DNA of 64,000 nt. Origin: Oleiphilus sp. (GTDB lineage Bacteria; Pseudomonadota; Gammaproteobacteria; Pseudomonadales; Oleiphilaceae). The notes beneath the pieces are model-generated. The model was not told where the DNA came from, searched no databases, and saw only the letters and a program-made list of their open reading frames with translations. Positions 1-9,844 of this stretch are shown piece by piece (the stretch's first letter is position 1; each line of letters opens with the position of its first letter). The stretch covers positions 1 to 64,000 of the forward strand of contig PZPK01000007.1 of the NCBI GenBank assembly GCA_006212045.1. The letters are read 5' to 3'. A program made the translations under genes and the position numbers.

Positions 1-62
1 CAAGTTCGATAATGCGTAGAACAATGGGCTCCCGCCTGCGCGGGAGCGACGAGTGGTTTGGG
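1..62. repeat. 62-bp palindromic repeat, copy 1
   Basis: Matches the stretch at 198-259 at 58 of 62 positions. Its core is a perfect inverted repeat at 28-47, GCTCCCGC around a CTGC loop, which would fold into a strong hairpin. The form, a short GC-rich palindrome in a gap, resembles REP/BIME elements of proteobacteria. The copy starts at the window edge and may extend further left. Confidence 0.8.
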
Positions 63-274
63 GCACGGTTCTGAAAGCGCTAGTCATGAGGTCGACAAAG
101 AGAAGTGCATAGTAACTAGCTGTGGGCGCTTGATCTTTGGTTCGTTTGCATCAAGGCAAATGAACAAGCGTTCGCCAGCAGGGCGGGGGCTAATGCCCAA
201 GTTCGATAATGCAAAAAACAATGGGCTCCCGCCTGCGCGGGAGCGACGGGTGGTTTGGGAAACAGTAAAGCGGC
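63..274. other. intergenic spacer with repeat copies
   Basis: With the first repeat copy this forms a 274-bp stretch without a convincing gene. An open frame on the + strand (58-351) runs through the second repeat copy and the end of the next gene and has no recognisable features. Apart from the repeat copies nothing is seen. Confidence 0.6.
198..259. repeat. 62-bp palindromic repeat, copy 2
   Basis: Second copy of the element at 1-62. The hairpin core is at 225-244 and is identical to copy 1; the four differences are three in the spacer before the palindrome and one after it. It ends 15 bp beyond the stop codon of the minus-strand phosphatase gene, so it could also serve as a 3' hairpin for that transcript. 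Confidence 0.8.
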
Positions 275-880
275 TCAGAACCCCGCCTGATGAAAACGCA
301 ATTGTGCGGTGCGATGACCATCCGGGAAACGGTGATACACGATACGACTGACATTGGCGTACGGCACATCAAAATTCCAGAGGTTCTCCACCGGCATTCC
401 TAGCACGCGCACCAGAATGGCGCGAATCACCCCGCCGTGACATACCAGCAAGGCATGCTTGCTTTCATGCTGATCAACCAACTGGTCCCAGGCGCCGTGC
501 ACGCGTGTGACAAAATCTACCATGCGCTCGCCGCCTTCGGGTGTATTGTTGTCGGGATCTTGCCAATAGCGTCGCAGGGCTTCCGAATCACGCTGCATTA
601 ACTCTTTGGTTGTGAGCCCTTCCCAGGCCCCGAAATGAATTTCGCGAAACTCTGCATTGACCTCGGGAGGCAATGCCAGCCTGCCACCCAACTCTTCCGC
701 GAAGGCACGGCAGCGCGATAAGGGCGAGGTCACTAAATGATTCCAAGCATCAAGGTCCCCGACTGAAGTTCGCATCTGTTGCCAGCCCAGGTCCGAAAGC
801 GGGTCATCCTGCGCACCCCGAAGTTTTGGGCCACCGACAGGCTCGCCGTGCCTGATCAAATCTATGACTGTTTCCTGCAT
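275..880 (-). CDS. histidine phosphatase family protein
   Basis: A 201-residue single-domain phosphatase of the phosphoglycerate-mutase-like superfamily. The N-terminal signature LIRHGEP is present with the phospho-acceptor His at residue 11, followed by ligands expected of the family: Arg in SPLSRCRAF, Glu in EIHFGAWEG and the second His at 148 in VCHGG. The family removes phosphate through a phosphohistidine intermediate. The size and the RHGEP form resemble alpha-ribazole phosphatase (CobC), but no cobalamin genes are nearby, so the substrate is left open. ATG start at 880. It is divergent from ppnP with about 100 bp between them. Confidence 0.85.
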   Translation of the reverse strand: MQETVIDLIRHGEPVGGPKLRGAQDDPLSDLGWQQMRTSVGDLDAWNHLVTSPLSRCRAFAEELGGRLALPPEVNAEFREIHFGAWEGLTTKELMQRDSEALRRYWQDPDNNTPEGGERMVDFVTRVHGAWDQLVDQHESKHALLVCHGGVIRAILVRVLGMPVENLWNFDVPYANVSRIVYHRFPDGHRTAQLRFHQAGF

Positions 881-944
881 AAGATGTTTTCCCGAATTGT
901 CTTTATGTCCAACATTAAGTCGTGTGTCACGAAGCCCGCTTGCC

Positions 945-950
945 TATAAT
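945..950 (+). promoter_or_regulatory. -10 element of the ppnP promoter
   Basis: A perfect TATAAT lies 28 bp upstream of the ppnP start codon. No good -35 hexamer sits at the right distance, so the promoter may depend on an activator or on an extended -10 contact. Confidence 0.55.
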
Positions 951-978
951 ACGCGCACTTTTTACTGAGGACCTTCTG

Positions 979-1260
979 ATGCTAGATGTTAACGAATATT
1001 TTAATGGCCGTGTTAAGTCCATTGCGTTTCAATCCACCACACTGCCGGCCACGGTTGGTGTGATGGCGGCCGGTGAATATACCTTTGGTACCAGCCAGCG
1101 CGAGTATATGAGTGTGGTGTGCGGCGAGTTACAGGTCAAACTGCCTGGCTCTGAAGCGTTTCAAAGCTATCGGGATGGGGAAAGTTTTACGGTCGAAGCC
1201 AACCAGGAATTCGATCTGAAAGTCCCGACAGACACCGCTTACCTGTGCAAATACGAGTAA
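979..1260 (+). CDS. ppnP: pyrimidine/purine nucleoside phosphorylase
   Basis: A 93-residue single-domain cupin (formerly DUF1255/YaiE). The family splits purine and pyrimidine nucleosides with phosphate into base plus ribose 1-phosphate. The characteristic start [13 protein letters not shown] and the body ([16 protein letters not shown], then [13 protein letters not shown]-like sequence) match along the full usual length. The open frame extends upstream to 922, but the ATG at 979 is preceded by GAGG at 967-970 and gives the canonical N-terminus. It stands alone, with a TATAAT at 945 and a hairpin after the stop. A second salvage enzyme, ppnN, lies at 21.9 kb. Confidence 0.93.
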   Translation: MLDVNEYFNGRVKSIAFQSTTLPATVGVMAAGEYTFGTSQREYMSVVCGELQVKLPGSEAFQSYRDGESFTVEANQEFDLKVPTDTAYLCKYE

Positions 1261-1266
1261 ATTAAC

Positions 1267-1301
1267 AGGCCGGCCTATCTGGCTGGCCTCGATTCATTTT
1301 T
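1267..1301 (+). terminator. terminator hairpin between ppnP and the chemoreceptor gene
   Basis: AGGCCGGCC at 1267-1275 pairs with GGCTGGCCT at 1281-1289 over a 5-nt loop, with one mismatch. The T-run (1297-1301) is seven bases past the stem, so termination on the + strand may be imperfect. The two flanking genes converge here. Confidence 0.55.
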
Positions 1302-1320
1302 CTTGCTGGGCGACCGAATC

Positions 1321-3675
1321 CTACGCACCTGGGTCGCTCTCTTGTTTGTTCTGCTCGAATTGGGCGACCAGAGCGCCCAGTTCCCGCGCAAGACTCTCAA
1401 TATTATTGCCAATGTCATCGATACGGGCTGCCGCTTCGGTACTGCTTACAGATATCATTTCGCTTTGCTGCACACTGTGTTTGATCTGATGCACCAGTTC
1501 TGTCTGCTCGCTTGTGGTCGCCGCAATCTCCTGATTCATGTCTGATATTTCCTGACTGCCGGACACCACCGCATCCATCGCTTCACCTGCGTTACGTGAT
1601 AGCCCGGTTCCTGTTTCCACTTGCTTGCCACTTCCTGACACGGCTTGCACCACCTGCTCACTGGCTACTGACAGCTTGTTGATGGTCTCGTAGATCAGGT
1701 GGGTTTCACTTTGAATCTTGTGGGACAGACTGCGCACTTCGTCGGCGACCACCGCGAAGCCGCGGCCATGCTCGCCAGCACGCGCCGCCTCTATTGCGGC
1801 ATTCAGGGCCAGTAAATTGGTTTGATCGGAGATGGAATTGATCACCGCCAGCACCTCAGCCACATTGTTGACATCGGTTTCCAGTGTCGACAGCACTTGT
1901 GTCGTTTTGTCGACCTCGGTCGCGACCGATTGAATGGCATCTATGGCATTCTCGGTGGCCGCGCGTCCATCCAGCGCTTTACTGTTGGCATTGGCGGCAA
2001 GACTCACGGCCTGCTGTGCCCGATTGGAATTTTGCTCAATGCTCTCGGAGATTCTTTTGATGGAGCGGTCGATCGCATCAATCTGCTGATTCTGCGCTTC
2101 GGACTGCTCTTTGCCAGTTTTGGACAGCTGTGTCAGAGCAGCACTTTGTTCCACCAGTCGTGCCGAGTTTTCGGTCACGGCATTCACAACATATTCCAGC
2201 TTGGCCACAAAACGGTTAAAACTTTCTGCAAAGGCGGCCATTTCATTATTTCCGCTGTCATCCAGACGGCTGGCCAGACTGGCGTTACCCTCGGATATCT
2301 CGTGCATGCTTGAGGCAATACGATCGATCGGATGAAAAATACTGCGCGCCAGAAACAGAATAAACAATGCAGCAACGATCATCACGATCACCATCAATAA
2401 CACCAGGGTGCCTGACAAGGATGCCTGCAAGTCGGATAAAACCGAGAACGCCTCGGCCTCATCAATTTCACTGAGTATGGCCCAGTCGAAGCCTTCCACA
2501 TTGATCGGCGCATAGGTCGACAGCACACGCGTATTATTTTTGCTGTTGATCACCTCAAACCCGCTTTCACCGCTCAAGGCACGCTCGGCGGCGGATGTTT
2601 TCACCTGTTGCAGCCCAATGCCTGTGCCCCGTGCCTGCACTTGTTCCAGAGTTTCCTGGTCATAGTTTCCGCTGCTGCGCAGCGCTTCAATATACTGTTC
2701 GAAATTTTCCACGTTCAAGCGCGAAGTGCTCCTGAGTGTCGCATCAGGCCCCACCAGATAAGCTTGCCCGGTCTCTCCCAGTCCCACTTTCGACCAGGAC
2801 TGATCGTCGGTCATAATGCCGTCAATGGTATCGATCGGAAACTGCACAACCAGCACTCCCCGAATACGTTTGAACTTGATAAAGGGCGTTGCGATAAACG
2901 CAGCCGGCGCGTTATACATGGGGCTATAGGCTGCAAAATCCTCGAACGCCAATTGCCCTTGCTCAAGCGTGAGTGCTTTCGAAAAAACCCGTGCCAGCCC
3001 GGTATCTGCGAAGGGGCCATCCTTAAGATTGGTACCCAGCTCAAAACCCTTCTTGAGTGAGTAATTGACGCGCCCTTCCGGCCCAATCAGGAAGACGTCA
3101 CCAAAGCCCAGCTTTTCGGCATAGCCAATGAAACTTCGGTGGTAACCGGCATGCGCCGAGCTGTAGGATGAAAAGTCATTGATCGGACTTTCCATCTTGT
3201 ATTTTTCGGTAACCGGGTTCGGATTATCCACGATGTAGTGGTATTGAAGGGTCATGGCGTTGACATCCATCTCGCCATAAAACTGTTCAGCAGTTTTGGC
3301 AGGCTGGCTGTTCTGCTGATCAAAGGGGGTCTTGAAGGCCTCGGTGTAATAGGCCATGAGTGCTTGTTTTTTCTGCTCTGAAAAACTGGTGTTCTGCTCA
3401 AGAATGTCGAGCGTGGAATCAAAATGGAAGGCGGCCGAGCCCGAGTTCTGGTCGAGTGCCATCAGTTGCACCTGCTTGCGCAACCCGATCAGATAGGATT
3501 CTATCTGCCGCTTTTTAAGCGCAAGAATGGATTCCAGCTTGGACCGTGTGAGCGAATCAACGGTATCGCTCACCATATTGCTGGTGACCATGTTGGATAC
3601 CAGTGTCACCAGCAGCAAGCTACCGAACACCAGCCCCAACGAACCAAACACGAGTTTATTTTTTATTTTCATCAT
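1321..3675 (-). CDS. methyl-accepting chemotaxis protein
   Basis: A 784-residue transmembrane chemoreceptor. Visible parts are a membrane segment near residues 10-32, a large periplasmic sensor region of roughly 390 residues (long enough for a dCache module), a second membrane segment near 425-447, a HAMP linker, and a long cytoplasmic signalling coiled coil. The hairpin tip that contacts CheA/CheW is fully conserved ([21 protein letters not shown]). There is no CheR-binding pentapeptide at the C-terminus (ends ESDPGA), so it is probably methylated with the help of other receptors. The start is ATGATG; AGAGG spacing favours the second ATG at 3672. The ligand is unknown. It lies downstream of efpL on the same strand, 132 bp away. 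Confidence 0.93.
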   Translation of the reverse strand: MMKIKNKLVFGSLGLVFGSLLLVTLVSNMVTSNMVSDTVDSLTRSKLESILALKKRQIESYLIGLRKQVQLMALDQNSGSAAFHFDSTLDILEQNTSFSEQKKQALMAYYTEAFKTPFDQQNSQPAKTAEQFYGEMDVNAMTLQYHYIVDNPNPVTEKYKMESPINDFSSYSSAHAGYHRSFIGYAEKLGFGDVFLIGPEGRVNYSLKKGFELGTNLKDGPFADTGLARVFSKALTLEQGQLAFEDFAAYSPMYNAPAAFIATPFIKFKRIRGVLVVQFPIDTIDGIMTDDQSWSKVGLGETGQAYLVGPDATLRSTSRLNVENFEQYIEALRSSGNYDQETLEQVQARGTGIGLQQVKTSAAERALSGESGFEVINSKNNTRVLSTYAPINVEGFDWAILSEIDEAEAFSVLSDLQASLSGTLVLLMVIVMIVAALFILFLARSIFHPIDRIASSMHEISEGNASLASRLDDSGNNEMAAFAESFNRFVAKLEYVVNAVTENSARLVEQSAALTQLSKTGKEQSEAQNQQIDAIDRSIKRISESIEQNSNRAQQAVSLAANANSKALDGRAATENAIDAIQSVATEVDKTTQVLSTLETDVNNVAEVLAVINSISDQTNLLALNAAIEAARAGEHGRGFAVVADEVRSLSHKIQSETHLIYETINKLSVASEQVVQAVSGSGKQVETGTGLSRNAGEAMDAVVSGSQEISDMNQEIAATTSEQTELVHQIKHSVQQSEMISVSSTEAAARIDDIGNNIESLARELGALVAQFEQNKQESDPGA

Positions 3676-3807
3676 GTCCTCTGCTAGTAAGGAGCAATGA
3701 AAATTCCGCTGTTCATGCGCCTGTCTATATCAGTCTAGTTCCCTACCCATTGTAGACTAGTATAAAAAACACAAAACATAGCGATTCCCCGGGGGGGCAT
3801 CATTTTA

Positions 3808-4383
3808 TTATGAGGCCTCGGCTCGTCCCATAAATTTCTTCTCGGCCGTATTGATGCGTATGCGCTCCCCCGGAGCCAGATATTCCGGGACCTGGACAAT
3901 CAGCCCGGTTTCAAATTCTGCCGGTTTGGTGCGTGCACTGGCTGAAGCGCCTTTGATGGCAGGAGACGTATCCTTGATCTCCATTTCAACGGACTGGGGC
4001 AATTCCAGACCGATGACCGAATCATCCACAATCAATACCAACGCACCCTGAATCGATTCGGTAATAAACAGGCTTTCTTCTTCAATATCGGCTTTGTCCA
4101 GGCTGTACTGACTGAAGTCCTCGTCGTCCATAAATACCAGCGCTTCGCCTTCATCATAAGAGAACGTAACCGGACGACGCAGTAACTCAACGCGTTCCAG
4201 CATATCATCGCCCTTGAAGCGTTCTTCGGCCTTGGTGCCGGTCTGGATATTGCGAAACTTCATTCGGTACAGGGTCGCAGCACCTCTGGCACTGGGGCTT
4301 TGCACCTCAATCTGCTTAACCTGCAGCATCTGCTGATTGAGCAGAATGACTTCCCCTTTTTTAACATCACTGGCTTTTGGCAT
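3808..4383 (-). CDS. efpL: elongation factor P-like protein EfpL (YeiP)
   Basis: A 191-residue EF-P paralogue with the usual three beta-barrel domains. EF-P-type factors bind between the P and E sites and rescue ribosomes stalled on proline-rich or other difficult motifs. The tip loop reads [11 protein letters not shown], longer than in classical EF-P, with Arg at residue 33 rather than a modifiable Lys; this is the arginine reported for the EfpL/YeiP subgroup. No modification enzymes (EpmA/B or EarP) are nearby, as expected if the loop works unmodified. The ATG at 4383 follows the cinA stop by 7 nt, so it is probably the distal gene of the yggS-proC-cinA-efpL operon. Confidence 0.9.
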   Translation of the reverse strand: MPKASDVKKGEVILLNQQMLQVKQIEVQSPSARGAATLYRMKFRNIQTGTKAEERFKGDDMLERVELLRRPVTFSYDEGEALVFMDDEDFSQYSLDKADIEEESLFITESIQGALVLIVDDSVIGLELPQSVEMEIKDTSPAIKGASASARTKPAEFETGLIVQVPEYLAPGERIRINTAEKKFMGRAEAS

Positions 4384-4390
4384 ACCTTAC

Positions 4391-5692
4391 CTATTGTCCT
4401 GATCTGGATTTATGCAATGCCCGCTCTATCAGATAATTGGCAGGCTCTTCTATTCCGAGTAGCTCTCGTCGTACGAGGTCCATGGCGATGGTGGCTGTCA
4501 CCATCTGAAATCGTTTACGGGTTCCGGGTATCCTCAAGGCTGCTGTTTTGACAGTTTCTTTTGTACCCCAGGCCAGCCAGACAGTTCCGACCGGTTTGTC
4601 GGCGCTGCCGCCTTCCGGCCCGGCAATCCCGGAGATCGCGACACCCAGGTCGGCATGACTGCGCGCCAGGGCGCCCAGAAGCATCTCCCTGACGACAACT
4701 TCACTCACTGCGCCCTGTGTCTTCAAATGCTCCGCACTCACGCCCAGTACTTCCTGCTTTATGCCATTGGAGTAGGTGACAAAACCGGCTTCGAACACCG
4801 CTGAAGCACCACTGACCTGGGTCAGCAGCGAAGCCACCAGGCCGCCGGTGCAGGACTCGGCACAGGTTACTTTTTTGTTCTTTTCCTGCAACAGTGTTAC
4901 CAGCGCTTCCTGCATAGTGGTCTGTGTCTCGCTGATCACATGGGCTCCGAGTTGCGAACGAACGCGTCGGGTCCAGTCTTCAAGCAAGGCCTGATGTGCC
5001 TGTCGGGTTTGCAGTTTGAGTTCAAGCATGGGCAGGGAGGCCCGAAAACCAATCTCAATCTCGGCTGGCCAGTCCGGAAACCGATCGGATAGCAGTTGCT
5101 GCAGGGAAGATTCTCCAAAACCAAACACTTTCAGCCGGGTTCTGACAGGCTTTTGTTCTTCATCAAGCCTTGCCGATACTCGCGGCAAAATTTCCTGCTC
5201 CAGCATGCACTTTAATTCGTGCGGGACGCCGGGGGTGCAAAACACTTCGCAGACCTTCAGTTGCATGAAAAACCCGACCGCAGATCCCACTGGGTTGGGG
5301 ATAATGTCACAGCCTTCCGGCAGCAGCGCCTGCTTCAGGTTTGCCGGACTAAGCGGCATGCCGATCTCCCGACAAATGTGCTCCAGATGTGCGCGGGCTT
5401 CAGGGTGTTCTGCGAGCTTCTGACGGCTTGCCAATGCCAGCGCTTCGGCGGTCATATCGTCCGATGTTGGCCCCAGTCCGCCATTGACGATCAGGATTTC
5501 GAACTGGCTGGCGAGCCTTTCAAGCTCCTGCTTCAGCAACTGCAAATCATCACCGACCGTCACCTTGTAATGGACAGACAGGCCCTGATCCAGCAGCTGC
5601 CCGGCTATCATGGCGGAGTTGCTGTCTACGATGTCACCGGTCATCAACTCATTGCCGGTGAGAAGCAGGGCGAGACGCGGTGCCCCGTTCAT
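4391..5692 (-). CDS. cinA: CinA: NMN deamidase / competence-damage protein
   Basis: A 433-residue protein with both modules of full-length CinA. The N-terminal half is a MoaB/MogA-like domain (LLLTGNELMTGDIVDSNS; NGGLGPTSDDMTAEAL). The C-terminal half is the amidase domain with the CAESCTGG motif and SGIAGPEGGS loop, which in the family deamidates nicotinamide mononucleotide to recycle pyridine nucleotides. The start codon overlaps the proC stop by one base (TAATG), indicating translational coupling, and efpL follows 7 nt after its stop. Confidence 0.92.
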   Translation of the reverse strand: MNGAPRLALLLTGNELMTGDIVDSNSAMIAGQLLDQGLSVHYKVTVGDDLQLLKQELERLASQFEILIVNGGLGPTSDDMTAEALALASRQKLAEHPEARAHLEHICREIGMPLSPANLKQALLPEGCDIIPNPVGSAVGFFMQLKVCEVFCTPGVPHELKCMLEQEILPRVSARLDEEQKPVRTRLKVFGFGESSLQQLLSDRFPDWPAEIEIGFRASLPMLELKLQTRQAHQALLEDWTRRVRSQLGAHVISETQTTMQEALVTLLQEKNKKVTCAESCTGGLVASLLTQVSGASAVFEAGFVTYSNGIKQEVLGVSAEHLKTQGAVSEVVVREMLLGALARSHADLGVAISGIAGPEGGSADKPVGTVWLAWGTKETVKTAALRIPGTRKRFQMVTATIAMDLVRRELLGIEEPANYLIERALHKSRSGQ

Positions 5693-6525
5693 TATGCCTT
5701 GCCCTCGCCCTTGAGCACATCGGCCAGTTCACGTGAGCGCTGGGCCGCCGCGTCCATGGCTTTGGCGAAAATGTCGGACAGGCCCTGTGCCTCAAGCACC
5801 TGGATGGCGCGCTCGGTGGTGCCGCCCGGCGACATCACGTTTTTCTTGAGTTGTGCCGGTTCAAGCTCTCCCGACAACACCATTTGTGCCGCGCCAAGCA
5901 CCGTTTGCGCGGCGAGTTGGCGCGCTGTATTTTCGTCGATCCCCTGCGCAATGGCTGCTTTTTCCATCGCTTCGATCACCAGGAAAATATAGGCGGGACC
6001 GCTTCCTGAGAGCGCGGTAATCGCATGCATCTGCTCTTCGGAATCAAGCCACTGACACACGCCAATGGCCGAAAAAAGATCAAATGCCAGCGCCCGCTGC
6101 GCATCTGAAACAGCGGAATTGGCAACCAGACCACTGGCGCCTGCCAGCACTTGCGCGGGCGTGTTCGGCATACATCGCACCAGTGCGACCTCCGCGCCCA
6201 GCCAGGACGTGATGGTCGCCATATCCACCCCGGCAGCAATCGAAATGACCAAGGGTCCGTGCGCCAGTGCGGGCGCAATTTCCCGACACACCGATTGCAA
6301 AATCTGCGGTTTCACACTCAGTACGACCACATCGGCCGAGGTGACCGCGCGCAGGTTATCGGTATCGGTACCAATGCCGAAGCGGTCGCGAATTCGATCG
6401 AGATTTTGCTGATCAGGTTCTGCCGCGACTATGGATGTCGGGCTGACGCCCTGGCTCACTAACCCGGAAATGATGGCACTGGCCATATTGCCGGCACCGA
6501 TAAAGGTGATACGTTGTTGCTTCAA
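5692..6525 (-). CDS. proC: pyrroline-5-carboxylate reductase
   Basis: A 277-residue enzyme catalysing the last step of proline synthesis, NAD(P)H-dependent reduction of 1-pyrroline-5-carboxylate. It has the Rossmann glycine signature FIGAGNMASAI near the N-terminus and the family C-terminal signature KNVMSPGGTTERAI. The start is TTG at 6525, preceded by AAGGGGCAGGA; the next in-frame Met would remove the Rossmann strand. It follows yggS by 52 bp, an order conserved in pseudomonads. Confidence 0.95.
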   Translation of the reverse strand: MKQQRITFIGAGNMASAIISGLVSQGVSPTSIVAAEPDQQNLDRIRDRFGIGTDTDNLRAVTSADVVVLSVKPQILQSVCREIAPALAHGPLVISIAAGVDMATITSWLGAEVALVRCMPNTPAQVLAGASGLVANSAVSDAQRALAFDLFSAIGVCQWLDSEEQMHAITALSGSGPAYIFLVIEAMEKAAIAQGIDENTARQLAAQTVLGAAQMVLSGELEPAQLKKNVMSPGGTTERAIQVLEAQGLSDIFAKAMDAAAQRSRELADVLKGEGKA

Positions 6526-6577
6526 ATCCTGCCCCTTGTGTCGTCACGAGGTTGATTAGGTGGCCCTTCAGCAGACC

Positions 6578-7294
6578 TCAGTTACGTTCTCCGAACAAGG
6601 CCGTACCAATCCGGACCATGGTACTGCCATGACGAATCGCCTGTTCAAAATCACCGGACATGCCCATAGACAGCGTGTCTACGCTGGCGTAGTCCTGCTT
6701 CAGATCATGGTATGCCTTTGCCATGGCCTCAAAGCTGTATTCGCGCTGTTCCGCCGTCTGGCCGGCCTTCGGAATCGCCATTAATCCGCGCAGGCGCAGG
6801 CGCTCGAGTTTCGCCAGTTCTGCTGCCATCGCAGGTACCTGTTCCAGATCAACACCTGCCTTGCTTTCTTCCTGATCAATATTCACCTGTATACAGACAT
6901 TCAATGGTGGTGCATCATCTGGGCGCTGTGCATTCAGGCGCGTGGCAATCTTCAGGCGATCGATACTTTGGACCCACGCGAAGCGTTCGGCAATGGTACG
7001 CGTTTTGTTTGACTGAACCGGGCCAATATAGTGCCACTCAAGGGCATCCCGGTTCCCGGAAGACAGCAGGCCCTGCAAGGCGTCCTGCTTGTCCACAGCC
7101 TCACTGACATAATTTTCACCAAAGCTGAACTGCCCGGCATCCAGCGCGCGCAGAATGTTTTCGGCAGACTGTTTTTTGGAAACCGCTAGCAACTGAACAG
7201 AAGCGGTTTCACGCCCAGCCGCCAGCTCTGCTTTTTTTATAACTTGTCTTACGTTCTGAATGTTGTCTGCTATGCTAAACATTGAATGATTCAT
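6578..7294 (-). CDS. yggS: YggS/PLPBP family pyridoxal phosphate homeostasis protein
   Basis: A roughly 238-residue TIM-barrel PLP-binding protein resembling the N-terminal domain of alanine racemase. The PLP lysine lies in LLAVSKKQSAENI; IGPVQSNKT and MGMSGDFEQAIRHGSTMVRIG are the phosphate-binding and C-terminal family signatures. Members buffer free PLP and have no known catalytic activity. The open frame begins at 7321, but ATG at 7294 gives the usual N-terminus; the ribosome-binding site is weak and ATG 7282 is possible. It is divergent from pilT and heads the yggS-proC-cinA-efpL operon. Confidence 0.9.
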   Translation of the reverse strand: MNHSMFSIADNIQNVRQVIKKAELAAGRETASVQLLAVSKKQSAENILRALDAGQFSFGENYVSEAVDKQDALQGLLSSGNRDALEWHYIGPVQSNKTRTIAERFAWVQSIDRLKIATRLNAQRPDDAPPLNVCIQVNIDQEESKAGVDLEQVPAMAAELAKLERLRLRGLMAIPKAGQTAEQREYSFEAMAKAYHDLKQDYASVDTLSMGMSGDFEQAIRHGSTMVRIGTALFGERN

Positions 7295-7476
7295 TAAGGG
7301 AACCCACCGCCAAACAATCACTTGCGTTTCGTGGGAGGCTACCAGGAATTTGTGCTTGGGTTTTTGAGAACGAGCCCCAGCCAGACCGTATATCTGGCGC
7401 CGTTCCGGCCGTCATTTGAGCAAAAACACACACTATTCACAAGATTAAATTGATTGGTCTTTCCTAGAGGATACTC

Positions 7477-8511
7477 ATGGATATTACTGAATTACTGGCC
7501 TTTTCCGCCAAGCAGGGGGCGTCAGATTTACACTTGTCAGCGGGTCTGCCCCCTATGATCCGGGTGGACGGAGATGTACGTCGTATCAATCTCCCGGCAA
7601 TGGAACACAAAGAAGTGCATTCATTGATTTATGACATCATGAATGACAAACAGAGAAAGGACTTCGAAGAATTTCTGGAAACGGACTTTTCGTTTGAAGT
7701 GCCGGGTGTCGCGCGCTTCCGGGTCAATGCCTTCAATCAGAACCGGGGTGCGGGTGCCGTTTTCCGGACCATCCCGTCGAAAGTTCTGACCATGGAAGAT
7801 CTGGGCATGAGTCAGGTATTCAAGGATATCGCAGAGGTTCCACGCGGGCTGGTACTGGTGACCGGTCCAACCGGTTCAGGAAAATCCACCACGCTGGCGG
7901 CCATGATCGATTACATCAACGATAACCGCTATGACCACATTCTGACGATCGAAGATCCGATCGAGTTTGTACATGAGAGCAAAAAGTGTCTGCTCAACCA
8001 GCGGGAAGTTCACAGGGATACGCTGGGCTTTAATGAAGCTTTGCGCTCAGCGCTTCGGGAAGACCCCGATATTATATTGGTTGGTGAGTTACGGGATCTG
8101 GAAACTATCCGACTTGCACTGACCGCGGCTGAAACCGGGCACCTGGTGTTCGGCACACTGCACACGACCTCGGCCGCCAAGACCATTGACCGGGTCGTCG
8201 ATGTATTTCCGGCAGAAGAAAAGTCCATGGTGCGTTCGATGTTATCGGAGTCCCTGCAGGCCGTTATTTCACAGACACTGCTGAAAAAAACCAATGGTGG
8301 CCGGGTAGCAGCACACGAAATTATGATTGGCACCCCTGCGATCAGGAATCTGATCAGGGAAGACAAGGTCGCGCAAATGTATAGTGCCATACAGACAGGT
8401 GCGTCTATCGGGATGCAGACGCTGGATCAATGTCTGCAGAACCTGCTGAGCAAGGGCCACATTTCACGCGATATTGCGCGGGAAAAAGCCAAGGTCCCCG
8501 AAAATTTCTAG
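7477..8511 (+). CDS. pilT: type IV pilus retraction ATPase PilT
   Basis: A 344-residue hexameric ATPase at the cytoplasmic base of the type IV pilus that powers filament depolymerisation and twitching. Walker A GPTGSGKST is at residues 130-138, the Asp box and Walker B region reads REDPDIILVGELRD, the His box is GTLHTTSA, and the PilT-specific AIRNLIRE motif is present near the C-terminus. AGAGGA sits just upstream of the ATG. pilU follows 33 bp downstream, forming an operon that is divergent from yggS, as in Pseudomonas. Confidence 0.97.
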   Translation: MDITELLAFSAKQGASDLHLSAGLPPMIRVDGDVRRINLPAMEHKEVHSLIYDIMNDKQRKDFEEFLETDFSFEVPGVARFRVNAFNQNRGAGAVFRTIPSKVLTMEDLGMSQVFKDIAEVPRGLVLVTGPTGSGKSTTLAAMIDYINDNRYDHILTIEDPIEFVHESKKCLLNQREVHRDTLGFNEALRSALREDPDIILVGELRDLETIRLALTAAETGHLVFGTLHTTSAAKTIDRVVDVFPAEEKSMVRSMLSESLQAVISQTLLKKTNGGRVAAHEIMIGTPAIRNLIREDKVAQMYSAIQTGASIGMQTLDQCLQNLLSKGHISRDIAREKAKVPENF

Positions 8512-8544
8512 GATGATGGATAGCGTAAATCTGAGGTAACAGAC

Positions 8545-9678
8545 GTGGATTTTGAAAAATTACTGTCGGTGATGGTTGAAAAAGGCGGCTCGGATCTGTT
8601 TATTACAGCGGGAGTACCCCCGAGTATCAAGATCCATGGCAAGATCGTACCGGTCACCAAAAATGCTTTGACCCCCGAACAAACGCGCGAGATCGTGTTT
8701 GATACGATGAGTGAAAAGCAGCAAGCCGAGTTTGCTGAGAAGAACGAATGCAATTTTGCGATCAGTGCGCGCGGCATCGGACGTTTCCGCGCCAGTGCCT
8801 TCTCTCAGCGCAATCTGTGCGGCATGGTATTGCGCCGTATCGAAACCAACATTCCCCGCGTCCAAGATCTTGGCTTGCCTGATATCATCAATAATCTGGC
8901 AATGACCAAACGTGGCCTGATTATTTTTGTAGGTGCCACCGGTACCGGTAAATCCACTTCTCTGGCCTCCATGATTGGACACCGCAACAGAAACAGTAAA
9001 GGCCATATTATCTCGATCGAGGATCCGATTGAGTATATTCACCAGCATCAGGGCTGCATTGTTACGCAGCGAGAAGTGGGACTGGATACCGAATCCTTTG
9101 AAGTGGCACTCAAAAACACCCTGCGACAGGCGCCGGATGTGATCATGATCGGGGAGATCCGCAGCAAGGACACGATGGAATATGCCGTCACCTTTGCCGA
9201 GACCGGCCACCTCTGTCTGGCCACGCTTCACGCCAACAATGCCAACCAGGCGCTTGACCGGATTATCAACTTCTTCCCGCCAGAGCAGCATAACCAGATC
9301 TGGATGGACCTGTCTCTCAACCTGAAAGCCATTGTCGCCCAGCAGCTGGTACCCACGCCCGATGGCAAGGGGCGGCGTGCAGTGATTGAGGTGCTCTTGA
9401 ATACGCCTTTGTGTGCCGATCTGATTCGCAAGAAGGAGGTTCATAAACTCAAGGAGCTGATGACCAAGTCGCGCGATGTCGGCATGCAAACCTTTGATCA
9501 GGCCTTGTACGACCTCTATGCCGCCGGTGAAATCACCTACGAAGACGCCTTGGCCTATGCCGACTCGGCGAATGATTTGCGCCTGTTGATCAAACTGGGT
9601 TCCGATGCGGCTACGCCAGCCGAATTGGTAACGACAACGGACAAGCTGAGTATTCAGGACGATCTCGATTACCAGTAA
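8545..9678 (+). CDS. pilU: PilT-dependent retraction ATPase PilU
   Basis: A 377-residue PilT paralogue that assists pilus retraction under load. It has Walker A GATGTGKSTS, Walker B region APDVIMIGEIRS and a LATLHANNA His box. It starts with GTG at 8545, preceded by GAGG, and its N-terminus aligns with that of PilT. The C-terminus is longer than in PilT, as usual for PilU. A terminator hairpin follows at 9695. Confidence 0.96.
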   Translation: MDFEKLLSVMVEKGGSDLFITAGVPPSIKIHGKIVPVTKNALTPEQTREIVFDTMSEKQQAEFAEKNECNFAISARGIGRFRASAFSQRNLCGMVLRRIETNIPRVQDLGLPDIINNLAMTKRGLIIFVGATGTGKSTSLASMIGHRNRNSKGHIISIEDPIEYIHQHQGCIVTQREVGLDTESFEVALKNTLRQAPDVIMIGEIRSKDTMEYAVTFAETGHLCLATLHANNANQALDRIINFFPPEQHNQIWMDLSLNLKAIVAQQLVPTPDGKGRRAVIEVLLNTPLCADLIRKKEVHKLKELMTKSRDVGMQTFDQALYDLYAAGEITYEDALAYADSANDLRLLIKLGSDAATPAELVTTTDKLSIQDDLDYQ

Positions 9679-9694
9679 CACGCCACTTCAGTGC

Positions 9695-9719
9695 ACGGCC
9701 CGCATCGGGCCGTCATTTT
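9695..9719 (+). terminator. terminator of the pilTU operon
   Basis: ACGGCCCG at 9695-9702 pairs perfectly with CGGGCCGT at 9706-9713 across a 3-nt loop, followed by CATTTTCC. It lies 17 bp after the pilU stop. Confidence 0.75.
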
Positions 9720-9844
9720 CCCCAATACAACCAAAACATATTAACGGATTCTCCAATAGGCGAATTTAATTGGATGCTGTGCCGTTATGCGGCCTAAACT
9801 CTAAGGTAAGCGTGACTAACTGAAATCTGCAGGAGTGGCTCATT

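Noticed and set aside
58-351. A 97-codon + strand frame at the window start
   Set aside because: It crosses the palindromic repeat and the phosphatase gene end, with no domain and no conserved features.
8560-9681. A 373-codon open frame antisense to pilU
   Set aside because: It lies fully over pilU, has no recognisable domain and no ribosome-binding site; it is a shadow of pilU codon use.
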